Source of the DNA: Nonomuraea jabiensis
GTDB lineage: Bacteria > Actinomycetota > Actinomycetes > Streptosporangiales > Streptosporangiaceae
Length of the DNA: 64,000 bases
Reading direction: 5' to 3'
Assembly (NCBI RefSeq): GCF_014204795.1
Contig: NZ_JACHMB010000001.1
Location: forward strand, 7,452,501-7,516,500
Made by a program: the position numbers and the translations under genes. This document shows, one piece after another, positions 1-8,048 of this stretch. The notes below the pieces were generated by a model. The model saw only the letters and a program-made list of their open reading frames with translations, searched no databases and was not told the DNA's origin. Numbering within the stretch: position 1 is the first letter of the stretch; every line of letters starts with the position of its first letter.

Positions 1-595
1 GCGCCGGGTCGTCCAGCAGGCCCTGGCCCTGGCCGAGCGGGCTCCACGCCTCGGTGAGGATGCCGTTGGCCTCGTGGAATGCGCGCATCTCGCGCTGCTG
101 GAGGTAGGGGTGCAGCTCGATCTGGTTGATGGAGGGCACGATGTCGGTCTCGTTCATGAGACGGGTGAGGTGGGCGATGGTGAAGTTGGAGGTGCCGATG
201 GCCTTGGCGCGCCCGTCACGGTAGATCTTCTCGATCGCCTTCCACGCCTGCACGTACTTGTCCTGCTGCGGCACCGGCCAGTGGATGAGGAAAAGATCGA
301 CATAGTCGAGGCCGAGCCGGGCCAGGGACTCGTCGAAGGCCGCCTCCGCGCGGCCGTGGTCGGCGTTCCACAGCTTGGTGGTCACGAACAGTTTCCGGCG
401 CGGCAGCTCACTTTCGCGTACGGCCTGCCCCACGCCCTCTTCGTTGCCGTACGCGGCGGCGGTGTCCACGTGCCGGTAACCGGCCTTGAGCGCGGTCGTG
501 ACGGCCTGCGCGGCCTCGTCGGCGGGGACCTGCCAGACGCCGTAGCCGAGCTGCGGGATCTGCACGCCGTCGGTGTTGAGCATGAGCGAGTTCAT
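1..595 (-). CDS. Aldo/keto reductase, 3' end cut by window edge
   Basis: NAD(P)H-dependent oxidoreductase of the AKR superfamily that reduces aldehydes or ketones. The visible N-terminal two thirds show the (beta/alpha)8 family hallmarks: HVDTAAAYGNE with the catalytic Asp and Tyr, the Lys in VTTKLWN, and the His in FLIHWP. An ATG at 595 is preceded by GGAGGG, although only two bases separate them; an in-frame ATG at 604 is the alternative and lacks a ribosome binding site. The C-terminal cofactor loop lies outside the window, so NADPH preference cannot be read. It is transcribed away from the glycosyltransferase gene at 693 and has no visible functional link to it. Confidence 0.9.
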   Translation of the reverse strand, partial: MNSLMLNTDGVQIPQLGYGVWQVPADEAAQAVTTALKAGYRHVDTAAAYGNEEGVGQAVRESELPRRKLFVTTKLWNADHGRAEAAFDESLARLGLDYVDLFLIHWPVPQQDKYVQAWKAIEKIYRDGRAKAIGTSNFTIAHLTRLMNETDIVPSINQIELHPYLQQREMRAFHEANGILTEAWSPLGQGQGLLDDPA

Positions 596-692
596 ACCCT
601 CCATTGTTCACGTCGCGTTTCTGGTGGCTTAAGGCGGTGGGGCTAGCTTGAAGCGGTCGTGAACGGGCCATCACCCGGCTGGGAGGACAGGA

Positions 693-1637
693 GTGGTCGT
701 ACAGGCGTCGGCCTGGGTGGAGTCACCGCTCCAGATGCTGTGCGCCGTCGAGGCCCATCACGCGGGCGTGCTCGGCCCCGAGACGGTGGTCGTGCCGCGC
801 GCCGGTCTGCGACCGTTGAAGGCCACGCGTCGGGAGCTGAGGTCTCTCGGGCTGCCCGACGGCTTGGAGCTGGGGGAGCCGCGGGAGCGCATGCCCAGAC
901 GCGTGCAGGCCGTCGGTGACGCCTTCTCCGGCAGGGTGCAGCTGCGCTGGCTCACCTCGCGCCCGGGACGCATCGTCATCGTGGACGACGGGCTGGCCAC
1001 GCTCCGGCTGCTGGAGCTGCTGGCCGCGGGGCCGTACCGGCCGCTGCTGCGGGCCAGGGCCCAGCCGACCAGGCTGCGCTCCGCGCTGGGGCTGGCGGCC
1101 GCGCTGCGGCTGCGCCTGAGCGACGTGTCGGTCTTCACCGCCCTGCCCGTGGACGAGGCCCTGGCGGAGGGTGTACGGCGGGCCGGGATCAATCTGGTAC
1201 GCCACCAGTTCGCCTGGCTGCGCGCCCAGCCGCCCAGCGCCGAGGGGCCCGCCGAGCGCACGGTCGTCCTGGGCACCTCGCTCGTCCGGAACGGGCTCGT
1301 GCACCGCGACCACTACCTGCGCTGGCTGACGGACCTGGCGGCCCAGGAGCCGCTCGCGTACTACCCGCACCGCCGCGAGGACCCCGTGGACGTGGCCCTG
1401 ATCAGGGAGCGCCCCGGCATCACCGTGCACGACGTGGGCGCGCCGGCCGAGCTGACGCTGCGCGGCCTGGACCCGGGGCAGCGGGTGCTCAGCCTGCCCT
1501 CGACCGCGATCACCTCGCTGCGGGTGCTGCTCAGCCCGCGCGGTGTCGCCGTGGAGCCCGTGGACGTTCCTGAGGACTGGTGGACCAGCAGGGCGGCCCC
1601 CGCCCTTCGCTCGCATCTGACAGGAGTGTCCGGTTGA
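693..1637 (+). CDS. Putative sialyl/polysialyltransferase-like GT-B glycosyltransferase
   Basis: 314 residues, GTG start behind GGGAGGACAGGAG. The N-terminus (WVESPLQMLCAVEAH) and three spaced motifs match the layout of bacterial sialyltransferases of the GT52/polysialyltransferase type: an acidic-Gly motif VDDG at 97-100, a YYPHR block at 223-227 resembling the HP motif that binds CMP, and an S-T pair (LPSTAITSL) at 270-271. Such enzymes transfer nonulosonic acids from CMP-sugars at the inner face of the membrane. No signal peptide or membrane helix is seen. Its stop overlaps the TTG start of the next gene (TTGA), so the two are translationally coupled. The convergent operon next door makes the CMP-sugar. 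The family assignment is from motifs only; donor and acceptor are unknown. Confidence 0.6.
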   Translation: MVVQASAWVESPLQMLCAVEAHHAGVLGPETVVVPRAGLRPLKATRRELRSLGLPDGLELGEPRERMPRRVQAVGDAFSGRVQLRWLTSRPGRIVIVDDGLATLRLLELLAAGPYRPLLRARAQPTRLRSALGLAAALRLRLSDVSVFTALPVDEALAEGVRRAGINLVRHQFAWLRAQPPSAEGPAERTVVLGTSLVRNGLVHRDHYLRWLTDLAAQEPLAYYPHRREDPVDVALIRERPGITVHDVGAPAELTLRGLDPGQRVLSLPSTAITSLRVLLSPRGVAVEPVDVPEDWWTSRAAPALRSHLTGVSG

Positions 1638-2800
1638 AAGTGTTGGCGGTCGCCGACTCCGACTCGTATCTGAAGTGGGCGTCCTGCCTGCTCGGCGACC
1701 TTCCCCCCGGCGGCACGGCGGAACTGGTGGTGGTGCGCACGCCGATCGCGCCCTCGCCGGAGCAGATCGCCGCCGCCGTGGGCGGTGCGCAGCCGCCGCC
1801 GGTGGTCTCGGCGCGGTCCGTGCGGCGGCTGGCCGAGCGCATGCGGCCGGACGTGGTGCTCGTGGCCTGCACGGGGCCGGTGGTGGACGTGCTGGTGGCC
1901 GACGTGCTCGGCGACCTGCGGCCGCGGCCGGTGTTCGTGAGCGGGCTGCCGGGCATCTCGGTGCCGGCGACGGAGAAGGCGTGGCTGTTCCGCAGCGGGT
2001 GCGACCTGTTCGTGGTGCACAGCGAGCGTGAGGTGGCCGAGTTCTCCGAGATCGCCGGCCGGCTCGGCGGGGGAGGGGCGGTGGGGCTGGCCAGGCTGCC
2101 GTTCCTGCGCTCCGACGTCGTCAGCGGGGGCGGGAACCGGGTCGTGTTCGCCACCCAGGCCAAGGTGCCCCGGGAGCGCCCGGAGCGCGAGCGGATCCTG
2201 CTGGCGCTGGCGGAGCTGGCCCGGCTGCGGCCCGAGCTGGACGTGGTGGTCAAGCTGCGGGCCCTGGAGGACGAGCGGCAGACGCACAACGAGCGCCACC
2301 ACTACCAGCGGCTGTGGCGGGAGATGGGCGAGCCGGGCCGGGTGGAGTTCGCGGCGGGGTCGATGCACGACCAGCTCGAACGGGCGGCCGGGTTCGTCAC
2401 GGTGAGCTCGACGGCGGCGCTGGAGGCGATCGCGCTGGGCGTGCCGTCGCTGGTGCTGGAGGACTTCGGCGTCAGCGCCGAGATGATCAACCTGGTGTTC
2501 GAGGGCAGCGGGCTGCTGGGCACGCTCGACGACCTGGCGAAGGGCGGCTTCCGGGCGGCCTCTCCCGAGTGGTGCGAGGCCAACTACTTCCACCCGCCGG
2601 CGCGCAACGACTGGGCCGGGCGGCTGGCCGGGCTGGTGGCGGGCGGGCCGCGCGTACCGGCGCGGTCGCTGCTGGACGGGCCGGAGCACGCGGCGGCGCG
2701 GCGGCGGGCCAGGCTGCGGGTGGAGGTGCATCCCTCGATGCTGCGGGCCGGCTACCGGGCCAAGCGCCGCATGCGCCGCTACCTCAAAGCCCTCGGCTGA
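1634..2800 (+). CDS. Putative glycosyltransferase of uncertain family (DUF6716-like)
   Basis: 388 residues. The TTG start at 1634 is chosen because it overlaps the previous stop by four bases and follows CAGGAG at a good distance; an upstream GTG/ATG in frame would lie inside the previous gene. It begins KVLAVADSDSYLKWA and has a C-terminal GT-B-like half with VVVKLR at about 220 and VSSTAALEAIALGVPSLVL, a pattern common in nucleotide-sugar transferases and epimerases where a Ser-Ser/Thr loop binds phosphate. The basic tail (KRRMRRYLK) could dock to membrane lipid. I believe the family is the actinobacterial DUF6716 putative glycosyltransferases, but this is recall rather than alignment. Context indicates a role in the same nonulosonic-acid glycopolymer. 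Confidence 0.6.
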   Translation: MKVLAVADSDSYLKWASCLLGDLPPGGTAELVVVRTPIAPSPEQIAAAVGGAQPPPVVSARSVRRLAERMRPDVVLVACTGPVVDVLVADVLGDLRPRPVFVSGLPGISVPATEKAWLFRSGCDLFVVHSEREVAEFSEIAGRLGGGGAVGLARLPFLRSDVVSGGGNRVVFATQAKVPRERPERERILLALAELARLRPELDVVVKLRALEDERQTHNERHHYQRLWREMGEPGRVEFAAGSMHDQLERAAGFVTVSSTAALEAIALGVPSLVLEDFGVSAEMINLVFEGSGLLGTLDDLAKGGFRAASPEWCEANYFHPPARNDWAGRLAGLVAGGPRVPARSLLDGPEHAAARRRARLRVEVHPSMLRAGYRAKRRMRRYLKALG

Positions 2801-2838
2801 CCGCCGCCTTTCCTGAGCGGCGTGCCCTGTTCCCCGGC

Positions 2839-2897
2839 GGGACCGCGACCCCGGACGGTGGGAGAGGGTCCCTCCCGCCGCCCAGGGTCGCGGTCCC
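2839..2897. repeat. Long nested inverted repeat between convergent operons
   Basis: Outer arms of 13 bases pair exactly: GGGACCGCGACCC at 2839-2851 with GGGTCGCGGTCCC at 2885-2897. An inner stem is formed by GGGAG 2860-2864 and CTCCC 2872-2876. It lies downstream of the gene ending at 2800 and 50 bases before a second, cleaner terminator hairpin. It could be a first terminator, an mRNA-stabilising structure or a small palindromic repeat element; no other copy was seen in the window. Confidence 0.55.
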
Positions 2898-2948
2898 CGG
2901 CGGAGCGCGATAACGAGGGCCACCCGCCCCGGAGTTCCCGCTACCGCG

Positions 2949-2986
2949 GAAAGGCCGCAACCCCGTCGTCGGGGTTGCGGCCTTTC
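2949..2986. terminator. Bidirectional hairpin terminator
   Basis: A perfect 17-bp stem (arms 2949-2965 and 2970-2986) closes on a TCGT tetraloop. The arm starts GAAAGGCCGCAACC and ends CCTTTC, so on either strand the stem is followed by a short pyrimidine run. It sits between the stop of the plus-strand gene at 2800 and the stop of the minus-strand gene at 2999 and can serve both. Actinomycete terminators commonly lack a long U tract. Confidence 0.8.
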
Positions 2987-2998
2987 TGGTGAGAGGTG

Positions 2999-4234
2999 TC
3001 AGATCGCCGAGCGGATCTTCCGGCGCAGCCGGGTGAGCGCCGTGGGGCGGGCCACCAGGCCGAGGGTCTCCAGGCGCTTGCGCTTGAAGTACCGCGAGTC
3101 GAACTCGATGCTCGCCGGCCGCAGCTCCGGGTACGTCTCGGCCTGCATGCAGTAGCCCACCGCCCGGACGAGCCCGCGCAGGTCCACCGCCGTCGGGTGC
3201 TCGATGCCGCCGTCCGGCGACAGCCGGGGCAGCAGCGCGTCCACGATCGTGACCGGGATCCGGTTGCTGTTCTCGTACGGCGCCAGCCGGTCGAGCACCA
3301 GCTCCGTGCCGTACGAGGCCACCTGCAGCCCGAAGTAGCGCTGCGCGGTCAGCAGCCCGGTCGAGAAGCAGCCCACGACCAGTTCGGGCCGCAGCGCCGC
3401 GAAGCACACCTCGGCGGGCACGCTCTCGGCGGCCACCGACAGCCGCACGCCCAGGGGTTCGGCCGCGGCCCGCAGGAGCTGGGCGTGGCGCCGCCCGGCG
3501 GCCGGGTGCGGCTTGAAGACGATGTCGGTGTAGCCGCGGGCGGCCAGGGCCTTGAGCATCGTCTCGTGCAGCGCCGCCTCCTCCTCCGGCGTGACGATCT
3601 CCAGGGCCGACAGGTACTGGCCGAGGATCATCGCCTGCCCGGGCAGCATGTCGGGGGCGGTGGCGGTGACCTCGTGCACGATCGACATGAACCGCTCGTC
3701 CGGCAGGACCGAGGGCGGGACGTCGTACTCGCTGAGCAGCAGCGGGGTCAGGCCCGGCACGAGGTCCAGGTGGAACAGGCGGCCGATGCGGCGGTAGATC
3801 TCCGCCGGCAGCGGGTCGCGGGTGGGGCCGTAGCTCATCAGGCCGTCGGAGTAGACGGTGATCGGGCAGTCGCGCACCAGCCCGGCGATGGTGCGGGCCG
3901 GGGGCACCGCGATGGACTCCAGCACCAGCTCCTCGACCCCGTCCAGGCCCCAGACGGAGCGCAGGAGGCGCTCCATCATCGGCACCTCGATGACGCGGGC
4001 GCGCCAGTCGGAGGGGTGCAGCGGCGCGATGAGGTCGTTCCACGAGTGCACCGCGTCGAAGCGCGAGCGCAGCACCGCGAAGCCGGGCGACCTGTCGAGC
4101 GGTGCCGTCACCTCGGGGATGGCCGCGTTGTTCGACACGATCAGCACGCGGCGCCCGTCGCCGAAGCGGCCGTCGTCGATGGCGGCGGCCAGCGACATCG
4201 CGCCGAACAGCGTCGAGGCGTAGAAGACCTTCAC
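2999..4234 (-). CDS. Polysialyltransferase-family glycosyltransferase
   Basis: 411 residues. The GTG start at 4234 shares one base with the TAG of the upstream gene and follows GGGAGGAG. The three signature regions of bacterial poly/oligosialyltransferases are visible: a DG motif (VYSDGLMSYGP, D130-G131), a classical HP motif (FKPHP, H243-P244) and an S-T motif (CFSTGLLTAQ, S291-T292). In characterised members these bind CMP and activate the acceptor. No membrane helix is seen; the basic C-terminus may contact membrane lipids. It is the last gene of an operon starting with the CMP-nonulosonate synthesis fusion, so it most likely polymerises or caps a nonulosonic-acid chain. Linkage and acceptor cannot be read. 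Confidence 0.8.
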   Translation of the reverse strand: MKVFYASTLFGAMSLAAAIDDGRFGDGRRVLIVSNNAAIPEVTAPLDRSPGFAVLRSRFDAVHSWNDLIAPLHPSDWRARVIEVPMMERLLRSVWGLDGVEELVLESIAVPPARTIAGLVRDCPITVYSDGLMSYGPTRDPLPAEIYRRIGRLFHLDLVPGLTPLLLSEYDVPPSVLPDERFMSIVHEVTATAPDMLPGQAMILGQYLSALEIVTPEEEAALHETMLKALAARGYTDIVFKPHPAAGRRHAQLLRAAAEPLGVRLSVAAESVPAEVCFAALRPELVVGCFSTGLLTAQRYFGLQVASYGTELVLDRLAPYENSNRIPVTIVDALLPRLSPDGGIEHPTAVDLRGLVRAVGYCMQAETYPELRPASIEFDSRYFKRKRLETLGLVARPTALTRLRRKIRSAI

Positions 4235-5214
4235 TATGTCTCCTCCCGGTCGCGGCGGACCCGGACGTGCGAGCTGGGCGGCAGGTCGGGCACCAGGGCC
4301 CGCAGCGTCGTCTCGCGTTCGACGGACATGCGCGCCACCGACTCCGACACCAGCTCGGCGGGCAGGGCGCGCACCATGTGGGCGCCGCGCTCCTCGAAGC
4401 GGGAGCGCAGCGCCGGGGTGAACCGGTCGGCGATCTCCAGGTGGTGGGCGAGCAGCGCGCAGAAGTTCCGCACCGCCTTGGGCAGGAACTCCGGCTCGAG
4501 ATCCTTGAACACCAGGTCGAACGCGTCGAAGAAGTGCAGCTGGCGCTCGTCGCCGACCTGGGTGAGCGACCCGGACACCAGGCGGCGGTAGAACAGCCCG
4601 GCCATCGACACCACCGCGAACGTGGCGGCCTCCCGGTGCAGGCGCCAGATCCACGGCCGGTCCTCGGCGGTGTGCAGGGAGCCGGGGAAGTGCAGCAGGT
4701 CGCGAAGGGAGCGCCGGTAGATCCCGGCCCACGCGTACGGGTAGTCGACCATGGTCCGCATGCCCGCGGGCAGGATCGCCTCCCGTGGGTCGAGCACCAC
4801 GCCCCTCCGCGCCATGGGGGCGCGGTGCACGACCCGTTTGCGGCCCTCGACCTGCACGTGGTCGGCGCGTACGAAGTCGCAGCCGAGCCCGTCGATCGCC
4901 TCGACGAGCCGTGCCAGGTAGCCGGGGGCGAGCCAGTCGTCGGCGTCCATGAACGTGACGTACCGGCCGGAGGCGGCCGACAGGCCCGTGTTGCGGGCGT
5001 CGGCCAGCCCCACGGGGGCGGGGTTGCGCAGCATGGTCAGCCCGGGCAGCTCGCGCGTGAAGTCGTCGACGATGTCCCCGGTGGCGTCGGTGGACCCGTC
5101 GTTCACGACGATGAACTCGAAGTCGTGCCGGGCGTTGCGGCAGAGCGACGACAGCGCGTCGGCGATGTAGCGCTCGCCGTTCAGCACCGGCACGACGACC
5201 GAGAGAGTGATCAA
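4234..5214 (-). CDS. Family 2 (GT-A) glycosyltransferase
   Basis: 326 residues. The N-terminal 110 residues are a GT2 nucleotide-sugar binding fold: SVVVPVLNGERYI, the VVNDGSTDATGDI loop, LADARNTGL and the metal-binding DADDW (TFMDADDWLAPGYL). The C-terminal half is alpha-helical and probably binds the acceptor. Members with this layout add a hexose or aminosugar to cell-wall polymers or capsules. It lies 28 bases downstream of the NeuA-HAD-NeuB fusion and overlaps the polysialyltransferase-like gene by one base, so all three form one transcription unit. The substrate is unknown; it may alternate with the nonulosonate transferase to build a mixed polymer, or prime the chain. Confidence 0.88.
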   Translation of the reverse strand: MITLSVVVPVLNGERYIADALSSLCRNARHDFEFIVVNDGSTDATGDIVDDFTRELPGLTMLRNPAPVGLADARNTGLSAASGRYVTFMDADDWLAPGYLARLVEAIDGLGCDFVRADHVQVEGRKRVVHRAPMARRGVVLDPREAILPAGMRTMVDYPYAWAGIYRRSLRDLLHFPGSLHTAEDRPWIWRLHREAATFAVVSMAGLFYRRLVSGSLTQVGDERQLHFFDAFDLVFKDLEPEFLPKAVRNFCALLAHHLEIADRFTPALRSRFEERGAHMVRALPAELVSESVARMSVERETTLRALVPDLPPSSHVRVRRDREET

Positions 5215-5242
5215 GAGTGGTTTCTCCAGAGTGCGGACGAGG

Positions 5243-7279
5243 TCAGACGGTCACCCGGCGCAGGCGGGCCTTGGGAGCCTCCTCGCCGGGGAAGACGCGC
5301 TTGACGCCGTCGCCCATGGCCTGCTCGATGATGCGGATGTCACGGACGAGGTGCTCGAGGCCGGCCGGCTCCAGCGAGGCGGCGTGGTCGGAGCCCCACA
5401 TGGTCCGGTCGAGCGTGATGTGCCGCTCCACGGTGACCGCGCCGAGCGTGACCGCGGCCAGGGAGATCTGCAGGCCGCGCTCGTGGCCGGAGTAGCCGAC
5501 GGGCACGCCGTAGCGCTCCTTGAGCGTGGTGATCGTGCGCAGGTTCGCCTCTTCGGGCGGCAGCGGGTACGTGGACGTCGCGTGCATCATGATCAGCTTG
5601 TCGGTGCCGAGGATCTCGACGGCCGCGTCGATCTCCGACAGCGTGGACATGCCGGTGGACAGGATGATCGGCTTGCCGGTGGCGGCCAGGACCCGCAGCA
5701 GCTCGTGGTCGGCGACGCTGGCCGAGGCCACCTTGTGCACGAGGACGTCCATCTCCTCCAGGAACTCCACGGAGGGCACGTCCCACGGCGAGGCGAACCA
5801 GTGCAGGCCGCGCTCGTCGCAGTATTTCGCGATCTGCCGGTACTCGTCGTAGCCGAACTCGGTCCGCTCCTTGTACTCCAGGTACGTCATCTCGCCCCAC
5901 GGCGTCTGCCTGATCTGGCCCTTCTGCTCCTCGGGCACGCAGATCGCGGGGGTGCGCTTCTGGAACTTGACCGCCTGGCAGCCGGCCTCGGCCGCCACGT
6001 CGATGAGGCGGCGGGCGATGTCGATGTCGCCGTTGTGGTTGATGCCGATCTCGCCGATCACGTACACGGGCTCGCCGTCGCCGACCAGGACGTCGCCGAT
6101 CGCCACGGGGCCGAGCCTGGGGCGCGTGCGGACCTCGGCGGCGGGCGGCTCGGGGCGGGCGGCCACGACGCGGTCGCACAGCTCACGCACGGCGCCGGAC
6201 CCGCCGGCCTTGGTCAGCACGACCCTGGCGGCGGCGCGCACGCGCGGGTGGGCGTCGGGGGTGGCGATGGGCCAGCCGACCTCGGCCATCGGGCCCAGGT
6301 CGTTGACGTCGTTGCCGACGTAGGCGACGCGGGCCGGGTCGAGGCCCTCGATGGTCAGCCAGTCGCGCAGCACGGTCCGCTTCTCGGCCAGGCCCTGCAG
6401 CACGGGGACGCCGAGCTTGCGGGCGCGGGCGGCCACCACCGGGTTGTGCTCGGTGGACATGACCAGCACCTTCACCCCGGACCGCTTCAGCAGCGCGATG
6501 CCCATCCCGTCGGAGCGGCTGACGAGCACCATCTCGCGGCCGTCGGAGTCGACGTAGGCGCGGTCGTCGGTGTGCACGCCGTCGAAGTCGGTGATGACGG
6601 CGTCCACGTCGATCGGCTCGGGCTCGTCGATGAACGGGGCGAGCGCGCGCACCAGCTCCAGGTCGTCCGGGTTGTCGATCTCGACGCCGTGCTTCGGCGA
6701 CACCGGCTGGACGGCGACCTGGCCGAAGAAGCGGTGGCCGTGCTCGCGCAGGCCGGAGGTGCGCATGACGTAGAAGGCGCCGTTCTCGCGGAACTCGGGG
6801 TCGCGGTCCTGGCGGCGCTGGCGGACGGCCGGGTCGTGGTTGATGCCGGCCCCGGTGGCGGTCCACAGGAACTCGTGCGTCGGCAGCCCCGACACGACCG
6901 AGTCGGCCTCCCCGTCCAGCACCTTGCGGACCGCCTCCGACAGGTTCTCGGGGTCGATGAACGCGCTGGTGCACTGCACGAGCACGACGACCTCGGGCTC
7001 CGCGCCGAGCGTGTCGAGCGCGTGCAGCACCGCCGACTCGCTGGAGGCGGTGGCGCCGCTCAGCTCCTCGGGCCGGTCCACGACGATCGCGCCTGCCTCG
7101 CGGGCGGTCTCGGCGATGCCCGCGTGGTCGGTGCTGACCACGACCTGGTCCACGAGCTCGGCCCGCTGGGCGGCCCGTACCGCTCGGGTGACCAGCGGGA
7201 CACCGCCGACCAGGGCGAGGTTCTTCAGGGGTACGCCCGCCGAACCTCCGCGGGCGGGAACTACGGCCAGGACTCGCAA
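5243..7279 (-). CDS. Trifunctional CMP-nonulosonate synthetase / HAD phosphatase / NeuB-type synthase
   Basis: 678 residues that fuse three steps of nonulosonic (sialic-type) acid activation. Residues 1-222 are a NeuA-like cytidylyltransferase (ARGGSAGVPLKN, VQCTSAFIDPEN). Residues 223-375 are a KdsC-type HAD phosphatase (DFDGVHTDD with Asp231/Asp233, motif IV GNDVND). Residues 385-678 are a NeuB PEP-condensing barrel (IGEIGINHNGD, VKFQKR, STGMS, GYSGHE, ERHITLD). The NeuB part stops about 55 residues early: the usual C-terminal SAF/antifreeze-like domain is absent. In known NeuB that domain supplies an Arg to the N-acetyl group of the substrate, so a non-acetamido substrate giving Kdn is plausible (inference). 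TTG start 7279 is preferred because GAGGAG lies eight bases upstream; GTG 7309 is the alternative. First gene of an operon with two glycosyltransferases. No NeuC epimerase or exporter is in the window. Confidence 0.9.
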   Translation of the reverse strand: MRVLAVVPARGGSAGVPLKNLALVGGVPLVTRAVRAAQRAELVDQVVVSTDHAGIAETAREAGAIVVDRPEELSGATASSESAVLHALDTLGAEPEVVVLVQCTSAFIDPENLSEAVRKVLDGEADSVVSGLPTHEFLWTATGAGINHDPAVRQRRQDRDPEFRENGAFYVMRTSGLREHGHRFFGQVAVQPVSPKHGVEIDNPDDLELVRALAPFIDEPEPIDVDAVITDFDGVHTDDRAYVDSDGREMVLVSRSDGMGIALLKRSGVKVLVMSTEHNPVVAARARKLGVPVLQGLAEKRTVLRDWLTIEGLDPARVAYVGNDVNDLGPMAEVGWPIATPDAHPRVRAAARVVLTKAGGSGAVRELCDRVVAARPEPPAAEVRTRPRLGPVAIGDVLVGDGEPVYVIGEIGINHNGDIDIARRLIDVAAEAGCQAVKFQKRTPAICVPEEQKGQIRQTPWGEMTYLEYKERTEFGYDEYRQIAKYCDERGLHWFASPWDVPSVEFLEEMDVLVHKVASASVADHELLRVLAATGKPIILSTGMSTLSEIDAAVEILGTDKLIMMHATSTYPLPPEEANLRTITTLKERYGVPVGYSGHERGLQISLAAVTLGAVTVERHITLDRTMWGSDHAASLEPAGLEHLVRDIRIIEQAMGDGVKRVFPGEEAPKARLRRVTV

Positions 7280-7352
7280 GATCTGTCTCCTCAGTGCATC
7301 GGACTGCACCCAGAAGCTAGAGGTCCGGATTGAACGGCCAGCGTCACCATCA

Positions 7353-8048
7353 TTAACTTTCCATGGGGATCCGGTAGAGCAACTCTGGCCGGCCGACTCC
7401 GCCGTATTGCGGGATGCGGGCCGCCACCCCCAGCTCGACCAGGTATTCCAGGTAGCGGCGGGCCGTCACGCGGGACACCCCGATCGCGTCGGCCACGGCT
7501 TGGGCCGCCATGCCCTCGGGGCTGTCGCGCAGCTTCGCGGCGACCGTGTCGAGGGTGTCGCGCGCCATGCCCTTCGGCAGCTCTGAGCTGCCCCGCAGGG
7601 TGCCGAGGACCCGGTCCACGTCGCCCTGCCCGACGGCCAGGCCGGCCTCGTCCTTGAACCGGGCGTAACGCGTCAGCTTTTCGGAGAGTGTCGCGTAGGT
7701 GAACGGTTTGAGCAGGTACTGGGAGATGCCGAGGGAGACCGCCGAGCGGACCATGGCCAGGTCGCGGGCCGAGGTGACGGCGATCACGTCGCACATGAGG
7801 CCGCCCGCGCGGATGGCCCGGCACACCTCCAGCCCGTGCATGTCCGGCAGGTAGAGGTCGAGCAGGACGAGGTCCACGGGCCTGCCGCGCAGGAACCGCA
7901 GGGCCTCGCCGCCGGTCCTGACCACCCCGGCCACCTCGAAGCCCGGGGTCCGCTCGACGTAGATGCGGTTGGCCTCGGCCGTGATCTCCTCGTCCTCCAC
8001 GACGAGCACGGATATCTTCGCGCCCGATCCCGGCGCCGAGACGGTCAT
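7353..8048 (-). CDS. CitB/DctR-type response regulator
   Basis: 231 residues. The N-terminal receiver domain has the acidic pair in VVEDEE, the phospho-acceptor D64 in LLDLYLPDM, the Thr/Ser switch (VTSARD) and Lys in LLKPF. A linker leads to a C-terminal helix-turn-helix (AVADAIGVSRVTARRYLEYL) of the type found in CitB, DcuR and DctR regulators of di- and tricarboxylate uptake. The ATG overlaps the kinase stop by four bases (ATGA), which indicates tight coupling with the sensor. The divergent gene is a DctA-type transporter and is the expected target, probably through the dyad at 9574. Confidence 0.93.
   Translation of the reverse strand: MTVSAPGSGAKISVLVVEDEEITAEANRIYVERTPGFEVAGVVRTGGEALRFLRGRPVDLVLLDLYLPDMHGLEVCRAIRAGGLMCDVIAVTSARDLAMVRSAVSLGISQYLLKPFTYATLSEKLTRYARFKDEAGLAVGQGDVDRVLGTLRGSSELPKGMARDTLDTVAAKLRDSPEGMAAQAVADAIGVSRVTARRYLEYLVELGVAARIPQYGGVGRPELLYRIPMES

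Noticed and set aside
74..646. 190-codon plus-strand frame at the left end
   Set aside because: It is antisense to the aldo/keto reductase, whose catalytic motifs are all present on the other strand.
606..664. GTTCACG / CGTGAAC pair between the first two genes
   Set aside because: Arms of seven bases are 45 bases apart, too distant and short to distinguish from chance.
5207..7333. 708-codon plus-strand frame
   Set aside because: A shadow of the NeuA-HAD-NeuB gene; repetitive His/Asp/Val/Arg composition typical of antisense frames in GC-rich DNA.
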